Assembly: GCF_018678075.1 (NCBI RefSeq)
Contig: NZ_JAHHIR010000025.1
Span: 62,001-126,000, forward strand
Origin: Epibacterium ulvae
Lineage (GTDB): Bacteria > Pseudomonadota > Alphaproteobacteria > Rhodobacterales > Rhodobacteraceae
Direction: 5' to 3'
DNA: 64,000 nucleotides
Shown: piece by piece, positions 8,216 through 17,170 of the stretch
Numbering within the stretch: the stretch's first letter is position 1
Layout of the letters: the number at the start of each line of letters is the position of its first letter
Position numbers and translations under genes: made by a program
The notes under the pieces: generated by a model
What the model saw: only the letters and a program-made list of their open reading frames with translations
Told to the model about the DNA's origin: nothing
Database searches by the model: none

Positions 8216-8243
8216 ATCGCCGCCTAGGTCTGGGCGATTTTAG
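8216..8243 (+). terminator. Possible terminator after lptB
   Basis: ATCGCC (8216-8221) pairs with GGCGAT (8233-8238), followed by TTTTA. The stem is short, so this is a weak call. It separates the lpt genes from hpf; the remaining leader up to 8451 holds no visible gene. Confidence 0.4.
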
Positions 8244-8451
8244 GTTTGCCATTGACTCTCCACCGCCTTTGTCATCGAATTGTTTCATGGCACAGATGCA
8301 ATCCTTTGCAGCAAATCGGACAGCCTTGTTCCCAGGGCCTGATCTTCTGCAATCCGATATCTGGTCGTACACACCAATCTAAAGTTCGGTTCAAATCTCT
8401 GGTTGCGCACGCGACCGGGCCGTTCTGACGAGCAATGAGCAAGGAGATCCC

Positions 8452-9015
8452 ATGCGTTACAAAATCAGCGGAAAACAGATCGACATCGGCGAAGCTCTGC
8501 AATTTCACGTGCAGTCTGAGTTAGGTGAAGTTGTTGCCAAGTATGCTGAGCGACCTACGGACGCATCAGTGGTGTTTTCACGTTCTGCGCATGAATATGT
8601 GTGCGAGGCCACTGTGCATCTTTCGACCGGGCTGACCGCACAGGCCAAGGCGCATGCCACTGAAATCTATAGCGCTTTTGATAAATGCAATGAGAAGATG
8701 GAAAAACAGCTGCGCCGGTACAAGCGCCGCCTCAAAGACCATCATCGCGAAAGAAGCGAACCAGTTGAACTTTCGGGAGCCGCGTCATATATCTTGGCTT
8801 CGGAATCGGCTGAGCATGAAGCGGAACCAGAATCTTTGCAACCCATTATCGTTGCGGAGATGGAGACCAAGATTCAGTCTTTGTCTGTTGGTGAAGCGGT
8901 GATGCAAATGGAGCTTACGGGTTCGCCTGTGTTGATTTTCCGAAACGAAAACAAAGACGGTCTAAACGTTGTGTACCGCCGCGAAGACGGCAATATCGGC
9001 TGGATCGACCCGTAA
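8452..9015 (+). CDS. hpf: Ribosome hibernation promoting factor, long form (HPF/RaiA family)
   Basis: 187 residues, the long-form length. The N-terminal S30AE domain begins YKISGKQIDIGEALQFHV and contains KAHATEIYSAFDKCNEKMEKQLRRYK, a basic helix that sits in the 30S decoding region. The C-terminal domain has GEAVMQMELTGSPVLIFRN and ends NIGWIDP, the dimerisation element that joins two ribosomes as 100S particles in long-HPF organisms. A GGAG site precedes the ATG. It is followed 46 nt later by ptsN, as in many proteobacteria, although rpoN is missing from between lptB and hpf here. Confidence 0.95.
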   Translation: MRYKISGKQIDIGEALQFHVQSELGEVVAKYAERPTDASVVFSRSAHEYVCEATVHLSTGLTAQAKAHATEIYSAFDKCNEKMEKQLRRYKRRLKDHHRERSEPVELSGAASYILASESAEHEAEPESLQPIIVAEMETKIQSLSVGEAVMQMELTGSPVLIFRNENKDGLNVVYRREDGNIGWIDP

Positions 9016-9061
9016 AAACGGCTAAACGGGCCGAATTAGGCACCTGAGCGGAGCAAGCCAA

Positions 9062-9526
9062 ATGCAAATTTCCAAGATCCTCAGACAAGAGGCGGTGCGG
9101 GTTATTGGCTCCACCTCAAGCAAGAAGCGTTTGTTTCAGGAAATCGCGGACGTCGCGCATACAAACTATGGCTTGCCTGCTGAAAAAACGGTCGAGGCGT
9201 TGCTGGAACGTGAAAGCCTCGGCCCAACCGGTGTCGGACACGGCGTTGCCTTGCCACATGCTCGTCTGGATGGCCTGACTGATGTGGTTGGCGTGTTTAT
9301 GATTTTAGAAAAGCCGCTCGATTTTGGCGCGGTGGATCGCCAGCCTGTCGACATCGTCTTTGCACTGTTCGCGCCTGAAAGCGCCGGTGTTGACCACCTC
9401 AAGGCGCTCGCCTTGGTGTCGCGTACGTTGCGTGAACAGAGCTATTGCACCAAGCTGCGTTCGAACCCTGATGCAAACACGCTCTATACGATTTTGACCG
9501 AGAACCAGTCCGCTCAAGTCGCCTAG
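9062..9526 (+). CDS. ptsN: Nitrogen-regulatory PTS IIA protein PtsN
   Basis: 154 residues. The phosphorylated histidine is His66 in GHGVALPHARL, and ESLGPTGVGHG just before it is the family loop. The protein is the terminal acceptor of the PTS-Ntr chain, and it regulates potassium transport, stress and nitrogen-linked functions through protein contacts rather than sugar uptake. It shares the hpf region, matching the usual hpf-ptsN pairing. It converges on the sulfotransferase gene 9 nt away. Confidence 0.95.
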   Translation: MQISKILRQEAVRVIGSTSSKKRLFQEIADVAHTNYGLPAEKTVEALLERESLGPTGVGHGVALPHARLDGLTDVVGVFMILEKPLDFGAVDRQPVDIVFALFAPESAGVDHLKALALVSRTLREQSYCTKLRSNPDANTLYTILTENQSAQVA

Positions 9527-9535
9527 TTTTAGACG

Positions 9536-10966
9536 TTACGACTTGGACGTCGGGCGCCACGGCTCGAACCCAAAGAGCATGTAATCGCGCCGGTAAATCA
9601 CCTGCGCCTGTGCTTCAAGCTCCGCGTCATATATATCGGCTAGCTGCAAGTCGCCAGGGTCGGGCGCGAGTTGGAACGTCCGGGCCTCAGAGCGTCCGAA
9701 CTTTTGCCCAAGGAACAAAAGATCGGCCTCAAGCTCATGCTCTCGCAACACCAGATCCGGGGCACAGAATTCTTCAAACCCAGACAGGATGGTCGATTGG
9801 CTGACCCAACGCGCATCGACCCGCAATACGGATTGCCCGTTCAAGTTCTGCTTTAGAAACTCCAGAAATCCCTGAAATGCCACGCGATGTTGTGCGTGAT
9901 CGATCGCCTTGCCTTTTGGAAGTTCCACTTGAAAGTGACCCTTAAGGAGCGATCGTAGTTTCTGAGAAAATTGAGATTTCCCCGTTAAAGCCACGTCGCA
10001 AAAGGCCTTGTGCGCCCGTGCCAGCGGATGCCGTAAAACAGTGAAACTCCGGTGGCCAGGGTTTGCACTCATCCATTCCCGCAGCTGTTTTTGCCCGTCC
10101 ATAATCTGGAGCGCATCCACCGTGCTGCTATCGAGATCTGCCAGCCATCGGCAGATCTCATCCTCGGGACCGCCCTTGATCGGCATGAACAGCAACGCAG
10201 TTTGCGGTGCGGTCACGTAACTGCGGACATTCGGCCCGCGGCGGGGTTCAAAGTTAGGGGTGCGGGACAAGTCGAATGTGTCGATCTTGGTCAGGTTTTC
10301 CGCCATTTCCGTAGGATTAGATACTTTTGAAATGGCCGGTTCAGGGTTTTGCCGTTTCAACTTATCATCTAGCCCCGGAAGGCGCTCATCGAAGCCGAGC
10401 CACTGCAAAAGGCCGTTCAACACATCCACATTCTGCAGATCTTCGTACGCAATGTAGAACGGAGTTTGGCCACGTTTCTGCAAACCCTGCATCAAAACCA
10501 GCTGAAATTGCTGCAGGTCAGCCAAATGCGCGTCAAACTCGGCCGTGTCAAAGGCAACCTGCGCATCCTTGCGCTTTTTGACATTTGTCAACTTCCACTG
10601 TCCGGTCTCTTTCGCGATTTTCAACGAGATATAGCTGTCGAGCGGGTTGCGTGTCAGGATGATTTTGGCACAGCGCGGGTCGTTCAAAATGGCGTCCAGC
10701 ACGCGTGGGTCATGGTCGTGGAAATAGCGAAATCCGCCAAAGCCATCATACTCTCTGACGGCGTCTAACAACTGCATCGGTTCGCTGTCACGCTGCGCCT
10801 GCGTCACGCCCAATACATCCGCCTGGTTCGGATACCCAATAAAATGGGGGTTAAACGCTTCGCCAAAACTGGTGAAGGCTCCTGCATTGCTGAGGTTGCT
10901 TTCCAAAAAGTTGGAGCCTGTTCGCATCTCAGCAAAGATGACAAAATAGTCGAAAGAAGCCTGCAT
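9536..10966 (-). CDS. Sulfotransferase family protein with a second sulfotransferase-like region
   Basis: 476 residues from the ATG at 10964-10966, 2 nt after the upstream gene's stop. The N-terminal half has a PAPS-binding P-loop-like RTGSNFLESNL (about residues 15-25) and a 3'-phosphate motif in ILTRNPLDSYISLKIAK, as in Stf0/NodH-type carbohydrate sulfotransferases. The C-terminal half repeats the theme with RSFTVLRHPLARAHKAF, but no clear P-loop was seen there, so it may be a degenerate or structural copy. It closes a glycosyltransferase operon, so the likely acceptor is a surface glycan. CysQ, which removes the PAP by-product, is encoded 6 kb upstream in the same region. Confidence 0.8.
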   Translation of the reverse strand: MQASFDYFVIFAEMRTGSNFLESNLSNAGAFTSFGEAFNPHFIGYPNQADVLGVTQAQRDSEPMQLLDAVREYDGFGGFRYFHDHDPRVLDAILNDPRCAKIILTRNPLDSYISLKIAKETGQWKLTNVKKRKDAQVAFDTAEFDAHLADLQQFQLVLMQGLQKRGQTPFYIAYEDLQNVDVLNGLLQWLGFDERLPGLDDKLKRQNPEPAISKVSNPTEMAENLTKIDTFDLSRTPNFEPRRGPNVRSYVTAPQTALLFMPIKGGPEDEICRWLADLDSSTVDALQIMDGQKQLREWMSANPGHRSFTVLRHPLARAHKAFCDVALTGKSQFSQKLRSLLKGHFQVELPKGKAIDHAQHRVAFQGFLEFLKQNLNGQSVLRVDARWVSQSTILSGFEEFCAPDLVLREHELEADLLFLGQKFGRSEARTFQLAPDPGDLQLADIYDAELEAQAQVIYRRDYMLFGFEPWRPTSKS

Positions 10967-10968
10967 TT

Positions 10969-12669
10969 TCAACGCACCAGATAGGGTTTACGCGGCAGTG
11001 ACGGTGCCGTTCTTTGAATCGGTTCCAGTGGGAAATCCCCCATCAAATATGGATGCATTCCCTGGTTCTTGAGGCTCTGCAAAAATTGACCAAAGCCTGT
11101 TAGATCCACCATTTGCGGTGTATCGGCCAGATGACGGTGATTTCCTTTGGTGATCTCATCGACGATGGTTTGCAGATGCTCCATGGGTGTTTCGATAAAT
11201 TCCGCCATCGTCCAGATCCGCACGCGCGCCTTCAGCCATTGATCCCGCAGGATTTTCAATTGCTCCGCCTCGATCTGCTGCAAACGTGCGGCTTCCCGGC
11301 GCAGTTCATCAAAACCTTTCCCCGATTTGAACAGATCAACGGCCCATGCGCCAGAGATTACCGAGATCTGCGCATGAGTGTCACGCGCCATAAGTTCAAC
11401 CGCGTCCTGCGTATCGTTGGGACCAAATTGAAAACACTGACGTTCGCCCCGCGTGTTCCACAGAAGATTGGTCAAAAAGCGTTCCGGATCATAGTCCCGC
11501 TGCGCGGCACTGTCACAAAGCGCCCCATTGTATGAGGTCTGGCTATCCACAAACTCCACCCTATCGGGTGAGAACAGATGTCCATGAACGCGAGTCTGCG
11601 TCGTCTTGGCGAGCCAGTCTTCGAAATCGACAAACAGCTCACTAAACCCCTGAAGAACCGAATATTCGCCAGAGGTGATCCCATTTTCACGCCCATGCCA
11701 AGGCAGCCGGCTTTGCATATAAAGCCCCGGACGCCCGCGCATCCGTCGTTCCACGGCTTTGGAAAAGATTCGGTCTATTTTACGAGGGTTGGGTTCCGTT
11801 CGGCTGGACGCACCATCAGGCGGCGTCAGAAAGGAATGATACAGGCGATGCGCATGCAACCAGATCTTGCGCGCGACAAAACAGTCTGAGCGTCGCAACA
11901 AATGCAAGTGGTCGTCGTAAAAGATATGCGGTTTGCCCTGATAGTCGAATTTGGACAGGGTCAGCGAACGGCTTTCGATCTTCGCTGAATGCAGTCGAAC
12001 CAACGTCTGGTAATAGCTTTCGTCCGGGATCCAAACACGTTTGAAATATTGATCATAGGTTGGTCGATCAGGGTCATCCAAAATCGCCGCCAGGGTTTTG
12101 CGCGTCAGGCACCACCACTGGCTGCCCATATGAGGCACAAGGCCATCCGGGACTTTGCGTTTCAGCCGGAGCTTTCGTTGAAGGGCGACATAACCATCAA
12201 ACAGCCCGCGGTGCTTTTTCCACGAAAAGGGAAAGCGCAGCGTAAAGCGTTCAAAACTCAAGCCGCCAACAATCCATGGTACATCCGCCGTTGTGGCGCT
12301 TTCAATAAAATCCGTGTCCGACCGGTCTGACAGATAGCCAACCAGTTCGCTGACGGGTCGTAGCGGCAGACAGGACCCCGAGGTGAGGTAGACATGTTCA
12401 ACGCCAGGATGCGACTGCAGCATCTGGCTAGCGGCAGCTTGAGACCCGGCAACGATACCCCAAGTCCCCCATTCGCACCGGTGGCGTTTGGAAAAGCTGA
12501 TCAGAGGGTAGGATTTGAGCGACTCTGAAAACTCATGGTATTCTGACTTGGCAACTTTGGAGTCCACATGGATCACAACCGGGCACCCGGCTTTTGCCCA
12601 GTGGCGCGCAACCTGGGCCGCCCGCCACAAGGCCGTGTGCACCATCATCACGATGCCAACAGTGCTCAT
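10969..12669 (-). CDS. Core-2/I-branching type glycosyltransferase (GT14-like) with C-terminal domain of unknown function
   Basis: 566 residues from the ATG at 12667-12669, which overlaps the upstream stop (ATGA); the longer frame to 12717 would intrude on that gene. The N-terminal half matches the Branch family (beta-1,6-N-acetylglucosaminyltransferase-like): VVIHVDSKV, HRCEWGTWGIVAGSQAA, YLTSGSCLPLRP and GSQWWCLTRKTL, with VWIPDESYYQTL as the acidic motif. The C-terminal 230 or so residues resemble the roseobacter-type extension annotated DUF5928 as I recall. It should be a cytoplasmic sugar transferase for a surface polysaccharide; donor and acceptor are unknown. Confidence 0.8.
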   Translation of the reverse strand: MSTVGIVMMVHTALWRAAQVARHWAKAGCPVVIHVDSKVAKSEYHEFSESLKSYPLISFSKRHRCEWGTWGIVAGSQAAASQMLQSHPGVEHVYLTSGSCLPLRPVSELVGYLSDRSDTDFIESATTADVPWIVGGLSFERFTLRFPFSWKKHRGLFDGYVALQRKLRLKRKVPDGLVPHMGSQWWCLTRKTLAAILDDPDRPTYDQYFKRVWIPDESYYQTLVRLHSAKIESRSLTLSKFDYQGKPHIFYDDHLHLLRRSDCFVARKIWLHAHRLYHSFLTPPDGASSRTEPNPRKIDRIFSKAVERRMRGRPGLYMQSRLPWHGRENGITSGEYSVLQGFSELFVDFEDWLAKTTQTRVHGHLFSPDRVEFVDSQTSYNGALCDSAAQRDYDPERFLTNLLWNTRGERQCFQFGPNDTQDAVELMARDTHAQISVISGAWAVDLFKSGKGFDELRREAARLQQIEAEQLKILRDQWLKARVRIWTMAEFIETPMEHLQTIVDEITKGNHRHLADTPQMVDLTGFGQFLQSLKNQGMHPYLMGDFPLEPIQRTAPSLPRKPYLVR

Positions 12670-13688
12670 GCCCAGTTCCCTTTGGACATCAGCCCCAGGA
12701 TCTCTAACTGGCGCCAATTAATGTATTTTTCGCTCCACTTGCACCAGAGTTCCGGGTGTTCCTTTAGTCTTTGCATATAGGCTTGGTATTCCGCAGAAGT
12801 GGCATAATGCTGCTCGCGGGTCATTTCCTCGGCGGCTTTTTCCGAGAATGTGTGCAGGAATTTTGTATGCAACAAAACACCGCTGGCCTTCTCTCCCCCA
12901 TCCGTTTCGAACACTCGGTTCAAACCGCGCGGCAATAACATATGCGTGGAACTGACATAAGCGTAACGGCGGTCCCATTTGACCAAGGGAATTTTATTGA
13001 GCGCAGGAGACTTCTTTGGCTTGTCTTTGAAAAACACGCGGGACCTTACCCCGCCCTGGATCCAAAGGTTTCCATAGGTTCCATTGCGTTTGACCGTGTA
13101 GTTTCCGCTGTCAAACCAGTTCGAAATTTCCAGCGGGTCCTGACCGGCGCGGTAGGGTTCTGCGTCTAACGCCCCTTTGGGATAGACGTCCAACAGCATC
13201 GCCGAAAAACTTCTGATGGAGGACTCATCCAGCCAGTCGGTCAAGGCGCGCAGCGGGCGCGTATCGCAGAACGGATAGACAAACAGCTCGTCCGGATCCG
13301 CGACGACCACCCAATGGCCATGCGCATAGCGGCGTTTGATATGGTTCATCCAATCCACACCAAATGTCGCGCGCTTATAGCTGGCTTGTGTGTGCCACAG
13401 GGACACATCCTCCATTCCCTGCAAATAGGCCTGCGTGCCGTCGCTGGAGTCATTGTCCACGAACAGGAAATGATTAACGCCCAGGTTTCGGTAGTATTGC
13501 AGAAAATACGGCAGCCGGACGTGCTCATTTCGCATGGTCGACACCAACAAAATATCGCCCTCTTTAATCCGGTTCGTATTGTCTTGGACAGAGGTTAGCT
13601 CACGGGATTTGCGCATGGCCCGAATAATCCGGCGTTTGCGCCGCAATCGCATGCGATAAGAATCCCAAAGGCCCAATGATCTGTCCAC
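12666..13688 (-). CDS. Glycosyltransferase family 2-like protein (paralog 1)
   Basis: 340 residues from a GTG at 13686-13688; an internal ATG at 13652 would give 328. The start of the fold is unmistakable: LLVSTMRNEHVRLPYFLQYYRNLGV, then FVDNDSSDGTQAYL, and the DXD-type metal site VVADPDELFVYP. A downstream block with WIQGGVRSRVF, LNKIPLVKW and SSTHMLLPR is shared almost word for word with the next gene upstream (13796-14875), so the pair arose by duplication. It likely adds sugars to the same surface glycan. Its stop overlaps the core-2 type gene. Confidence 0.83.
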   Translation of the reverse strand: MDRSLGLWDSYRMRLRRKRRIIRAMRKSRELTSVQDNTNRIKEGDILLVSTMRNEHVRLPYFLQYYRNLGVNHFLFVDNDSSDGTQAYLQGMEDVSLWHTQASYKRATFGVDWMNHIKRRYAHGHWVVVADPDELFVYPFCDTRPLRALTDWLDESSIRSFSAMLLDVYPKGALDAEPYRAGQDPLEISNWFDSGNYTVKRNGTYGNLWIQGGVRSRVFFKDKPKKSPALNKIPLVKWDRRYAYVSSTHMLLPRGLNRVFETDGGEKASGVLLHTKFLHTFSEKAAEEMTREQHYATSAEYQAYMQRLKEHPELWCKWSEKYINWRQLEILGLMSKGNWA

Positions 13689-13795
13689 TTTTGCAAAACG
13701 GGTGCCTGCACCAAACGCAAATCAGTACGGCCAAGATCCCTATTTTCGCCAATATGTCATGGGTAAACCATGGGATTCAATGCATTTAGAAAGCG

Positions 13796-14875
13796 TTACA
13801 AATTGTTGGAATTTGTCTGTGGCAAATCATCGCCCCATTGGATCGTGGACATCAGACCCAAGTCGATCAATTGCTGGTGGTCGCGCAGCTGACAGGAACC
13901 AGCGTGCCACATGTCGGGTGCTGCCATGATCTCTTCGTAATAGCGATCAAAGTCGGGTGGCGTGTGGAAATGCTGTTGGCGCGATTTTTCAGTTTCCGAT
14001 TTGGCAACAATCTCTGGCAGAAACTTGGTGTGAAGCAACACACCGCGAGGTTTGGGGCCCGCTGGACCGTCATACAGCTCATTCAACGCACGTGGCAAAA
14101 TGGAATGGGTCGAGTTTACATAGACATAGGATTTGTCCCACTTCACCAATGGGATCTTGTTCAACGTCGGCGACCGCTCGGGCCGGTCCGCGAAAAACAC
14201 CCGCTCCCGCGCGCCGCCTTGCAGCCATAAGTTCCCAAAAGGGGCCTGACGCACGGCGCGGTACGGCGATGGATCAAACCAGTTCAACACCTCACACGGG
14301 TTCTGACCTGCCGTATATGTGCAATCAGCCAGCGAGCCTTTGGGGTAGAGATCCAACATCATGGCACCAAACCCACGCAGCCCGCGCTGATCCAGCCAAG
14401 CCGTAAGCTGCGGCAGCCCGTGTTCCGCGCTTCCGTCAAAGGTCAGCAGTTCATCCGCATCGACGGTCAAACACCAACGATCGTGGCCGTAGCTGCGTTG
14501 CAACCAGGTGATCCAATCCAGCCCAAATCGGGACGCGCGATAGCCATGGCTCGCATGCCAAAGCGCCACGTCCTCTTGCTCGTGCAAATAGCTATCGCTG
14601 CCATCTGTGCTGTCATTGTCGACCACACAGAACTGAGACACACCAAGGCGTCGGTAGTGTTCAAGAAAATAGGGCAGTCGCGTCCGTTCGTTGCGCAACA
14701 CGACAAACGCGATGACCTCATCGGAGCGGAAGTAGGTTTTGGGGAGTTTGACGGGGGTGAGTTGACGGCGCGCACGAAACGCACGCCACAACAGCCGCTT
14801 CCGCTTGAGCCGCAATAGATATGCCGCGCGCCAAGAGACACGCGGCATAGACAGGTCAGAGACCTCTGCGTCCAT
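13796..14875 (-). CDS. Glycosyltransferase family 2-like protein (paralog 2)
   Basis: 359 residues if begun at the ATG at 14873-14875, which overlaps the galE stop (TAATG); a longer start at 14911 lies inside galE. It has LRNERTRLPYFLEHYRRLGV, VVDNDSTDGSDSYLHEQ and the acidic LTVDADELLTFD, then LWLQGGARERVFF, LNKIPLVKWDKSYVYVNST and ILPRALNEL in the same order as its paralog downstream. The basic N-terminus (LRLKRKRLLWRAFRARR) may bind membrane. The two enzymes are about as diverged as old tandem duplicates and probably act at different linkages. Confidence 0.83.
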   Translation of the reverse strand: MDAEVSDLSMPRVSWRAAYLLRLKRKRLLWRAFRARRQLTPVKLPKTYFRSDEVIAFVVLRNERTRLPYFLEHYRRLGVSQFCVVDNDSTDGSDSYLHEQEDVALWHASHGYRASRFGLDWITWLQRSYGHDRWCLTVDADELLTFDGSAEHGLPQLTAWLDQRGLRGFGAMMLDLYPKGSLADCTYTAGQNPCEVLNWFDPSPYRAVRQAPFGNLWLQGGARERVFFADRPERSPTLNKIPLVKWDKSYVYVNSTHSILPRALNELYDGPAGPKPRGVLLHTKFLPEIVAKSETEKSRQQHFHTPPDFDRYYEEIMAAPDMWHAGSCQLRDHQQLIDLGLMSTIQWGDDLPQTNSNNL

Positions 14876-15858
14876 TATTTCTCGTAGTTGCCGCTTTGAT
14901 GCCAAGGCCAAGCATCTGCGATCATCTCACTCATGTTTGAGCGGGACGGCTCCCATCCCAGGTCTTGGATCGCACGGGTGGAGCCTGAGACCAGTTTGGT
15001 ACAGTCACCAGCGCGACGTTCGCCAATGTTATGCGGCACTTCCTGGTTGGTGACGCTGCGCGAATGCTCGATCACATCCATAACCGAAAAGCCGGAGCCG
15101 GTTCCCAGGTTGAACACCTGGCTGCCTTTTCCGTCTTCCAGCCATTTCAGACCAAGAACATGCGCATCGACCAAATCGCACACGTGCACATAGTCACGAA
15201 TGCAGGTGCCATCAGGTGTGTCGTAATCGGTGCCAAAGACGGTCAACGCATCCCGTTCCCCTTTGATCGCCTGGATCATCAGCGGAATGAGATGGGTTTC
15301 CGGTTGATGGAACTCACCAACTTCGGCCTCGGGATCGGCACCCGCGACATTGAAGTAGCGGAAGATCACTGACCGCAGACCATAGGCCGCTTCAAAGTCG
15401 GTCAGAATATCCTCGACAGCGCGTTTGCTGGCCCCATAGGCGTTCAAGGGCTGCTGCGATGTATTCTCATCCAACACAACATTGTCGTGCTCGCCATAGG
15501 TGGCACATGTGGAGGAGAAGACAAAATCCATGCAATCCGCCGCAACGGCCGCTTCGATCAGGTTGAGGGATCCGCCAACATTGTTCGCCCAATACTTGCC
15601 CGGCTGAGACATCGCCTCACCCACTTGGCTGAGGGCCGCAAAATGCATGACGGCAATGGGTTTATGTTTGGCAAAGACTTCATCCAAACGGGCACGATCC
15701 GTCAGATCACCTTGTTCGAACGGGCCGAACTTTACAGCGTCCTGCCAGCCGGTCACCAGGTTGTCATAGGTAACCGGCGTATAGCCCGCAGCCTTGAGCG
15801 CTTTGCAAGCGTGCGAGCCAATATAGCCCGCACCGCCAGTAACAAGAACAGTTTTCAA
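14875..15858 (-). CDS. galE: UDP-glucose 4-epimerase GalE
   Basis: 327 residues, the standard length. The NAD site is GGAGYIG at 8-14, followed by SHACKAL; the catalytic tyrosine and lysine lie in NAYGASKRAVE, and the family sequences DGTCIRDYVHVCDL and GTGSGFSVMDV are present. It interconverts UDP-glucose and UDP-galactose for glycan synthesis. It follows galU by 44 nt, and its stop overlaps the next glycosyltransferase start, so the sugar supply and the transferases are co-expressed. Confidence 0.96.
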   Translation of the reverse strand: MKTVLVTGGAGYIGSHACKALKAAGYTPVTYDNLVTGWQDAVKFGPFEQGDLTDRARLDEVFAKHKPIAVMHFAALSQVGEAMSQPGKYWANNVGGSLNLIEAAVAADCMDFVFSSTCATYGEHDNVVLDENTSQQPLNAYGASKRAVEDILTDFEAAYGLRSVIFRYFNVAGADPEAEVGEFHQPETHLIPLMIQAIKGERDALTVFGTDYDTPDGTCIRDYVHVCDLVDAHVLGLKWLEDGKGSQVFNLGTGSGFSVMDVIEHSRSVTNQEVPHNIGERRAGDCTKLVSGSTRAIQDLGWEPSRSNMSEMIADAWPWHQSGNYEK

Positions 15859-15902
15859 ACCGTTTTTCCTTCGTCAAAGTTTACCAGGTGGTCCAGCTGC
15901 GC

Positions 15903-16796
15903 TTATTGCGCAGCCTTGTCCATCTGAGCAACTTCTTGGATGTAGCCCATCAGCTCTTCACGTAGCTCTTCGCGCGCCAAGGCAAATGCGACGGTCGCCT
16001 GAAGGAAGCCAGCCTTGGAACCACAGTCAAAACGCTGACCGCGGAAACGATACCCATAGACCGGCACATCATTGTCGATGTCTTCCGCAATCGCATCGGT
16101 CAGCTGGATCTCACCACCGGTGCCCTGCTTTTTCTTGTTCAGGTTTTTCATCACGGTCGGAGACAGCACATAGCGGCCGATAACAGCCAGGTTCGACGGC
16201 GCGTCCTCTTGCTTGGGCTTTTCAACCATGCCGCGGGCTTCGACCACAGAACCCATGTCGTTCTTTACATCTAGAACACCATAAGCAGACGCCTTTTCAG
16301 GTGCGACTTCCATCGCCGCGACCATGTTGCCGCCGGTCTCTTCGTAGGCTTCAATCATCTGCTGCAAGCAGGGCGTTTCAGCTGCGATCACGTCATCCGG
16401 CAGGATAACCGCAAAAGGCTCGTTGCCGATCAGGCGACGTGCGCACCATACCGCGTGGCCCAAGCCCAGCGCTTGGTGCTGGCGGATATACGCGATCGCG
16501 CCCGAATCCATATTCGTGTGCTTCAATGTTTCCAGAAGCTCAGTTTTACCCTTCTTGCGCAGTTCCTGCTCAAGGATGGGGGAGTGATCGAAGTAATCTT
16601 CGAGGGCACCTTTGCCGCGCGAGGTTACAAAGATGAATTCTTTGATACCGGCAGCGCGTGCCTCATCGATCGCGTATTGGACCAAGGGGCGGTCCACCAA
16701 GGTCATGATTTCTTTTGGGACAGATTTGGTTGCTGGTAGGAACCGAGTACCAAGACCAGCAACGGGAAAAATAGCTTTTGTAACTTTTTTACGCAT
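15903..16796 (-). CDS. galU: UTP-glucose-1-phosphate uridylyltransferase GalU
   Basis: 297 residues from the ATG at 16794-16796 with a GAGAGAGCGAG ribosome binding site; the frame extends to 16853 but that leader is not GalU-like. The nucleotide-binding motif PVAGLGTRFLPATKSVPKEIM is at 11-31, followed by RPLVQYAIDEARAAGI, and FDCGSKAGFLQA near the C-terminus is the UDP-glucose site. It makes UDP-glucose for galE and the glycosyltransferases. It is the first gene of the minus-strand glycan operon; its promoter must be in the upstream 374-bp non-coding stretch. Confidence 0.96.
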   Translation of the reverse strand: MRKKVTKAIFPVAGLGTRFLPATKSVPKEIMTLVDRPLVQYAIDEARAAGIKEFIFVTSRGKGALEDYFDHSPILEQELRKKGKTELLETLKHTNMDSGAIAYIRQHQALGLGHAVWCARRLIGNEPFAVILPDDVIAAETPCLQQMIEAYEETGGNMVAAMEVAPEKASAYGVLDVKNDMGSVVEARGMVEKPKQEDAPSNLAVIGRYVLSPTVMKNLNKKKQGTGGEIQLTDAIAEDIDNDVPVYGYRFRGQRFDCGSKAGFLQATVAFALAREELREELMGYIQEVAQMDKAAQ

Positions 16797-17170
16797 AACT
16801 CGCTCTCTCTTTTCACACAATGACCGTAATCGCGTCTTCGGACGAGGGGTCAAATATTCACTTTTAGCTACCTGGGAAGCAGTTCTTGCTTCTTGGAGGA
16901 GGCGTATCAGGCAGCTGTTCGTCCTTCATTACTGATACTATAACCGTAGCTGTCCTGTACCTATCCATGTGGATATCGGATAAATTTATAGGAAAAATAT
17001 ATCCGATCCTGATACATTAACGGTCAAGTCGGCATACTCTTTAGACTTCATGTACAACAGTTCCATGTAGCACTCTCATTTTAACGTTTGAAAATGGAAA
17101 CATTGAACGAACATTGTGCACCAGGCGCCCTACGATTCTGTCTCGAACCCCAAGGCGCCGGCTAAATCTC
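16797..17170. other. 374-bp AT-rich non-coding region upstream of galU
   Basis: No open reading frame or RNA gene is evident. It carries the galU promoter region and the 3' side of cysQ. The AT-rich stretch 16968-17045 includes an 8-bp inverted repeat ATCGGATA (16975-16982) and TATCCGAT (17000-17007) around a 17-nt loop, a candidate binding site for a regulator. No terminator with a U-run was found downstream of cysQ. Confidence 0.5.

Noticed and set aside
10969-12717. Longer start for the core-2 type gene at 12717
   Set aside because: It would run 50 nt into the upstream glycosyltransferase; the ATG at 12667-12669 overlaps its stop in the usual ATGA manner.
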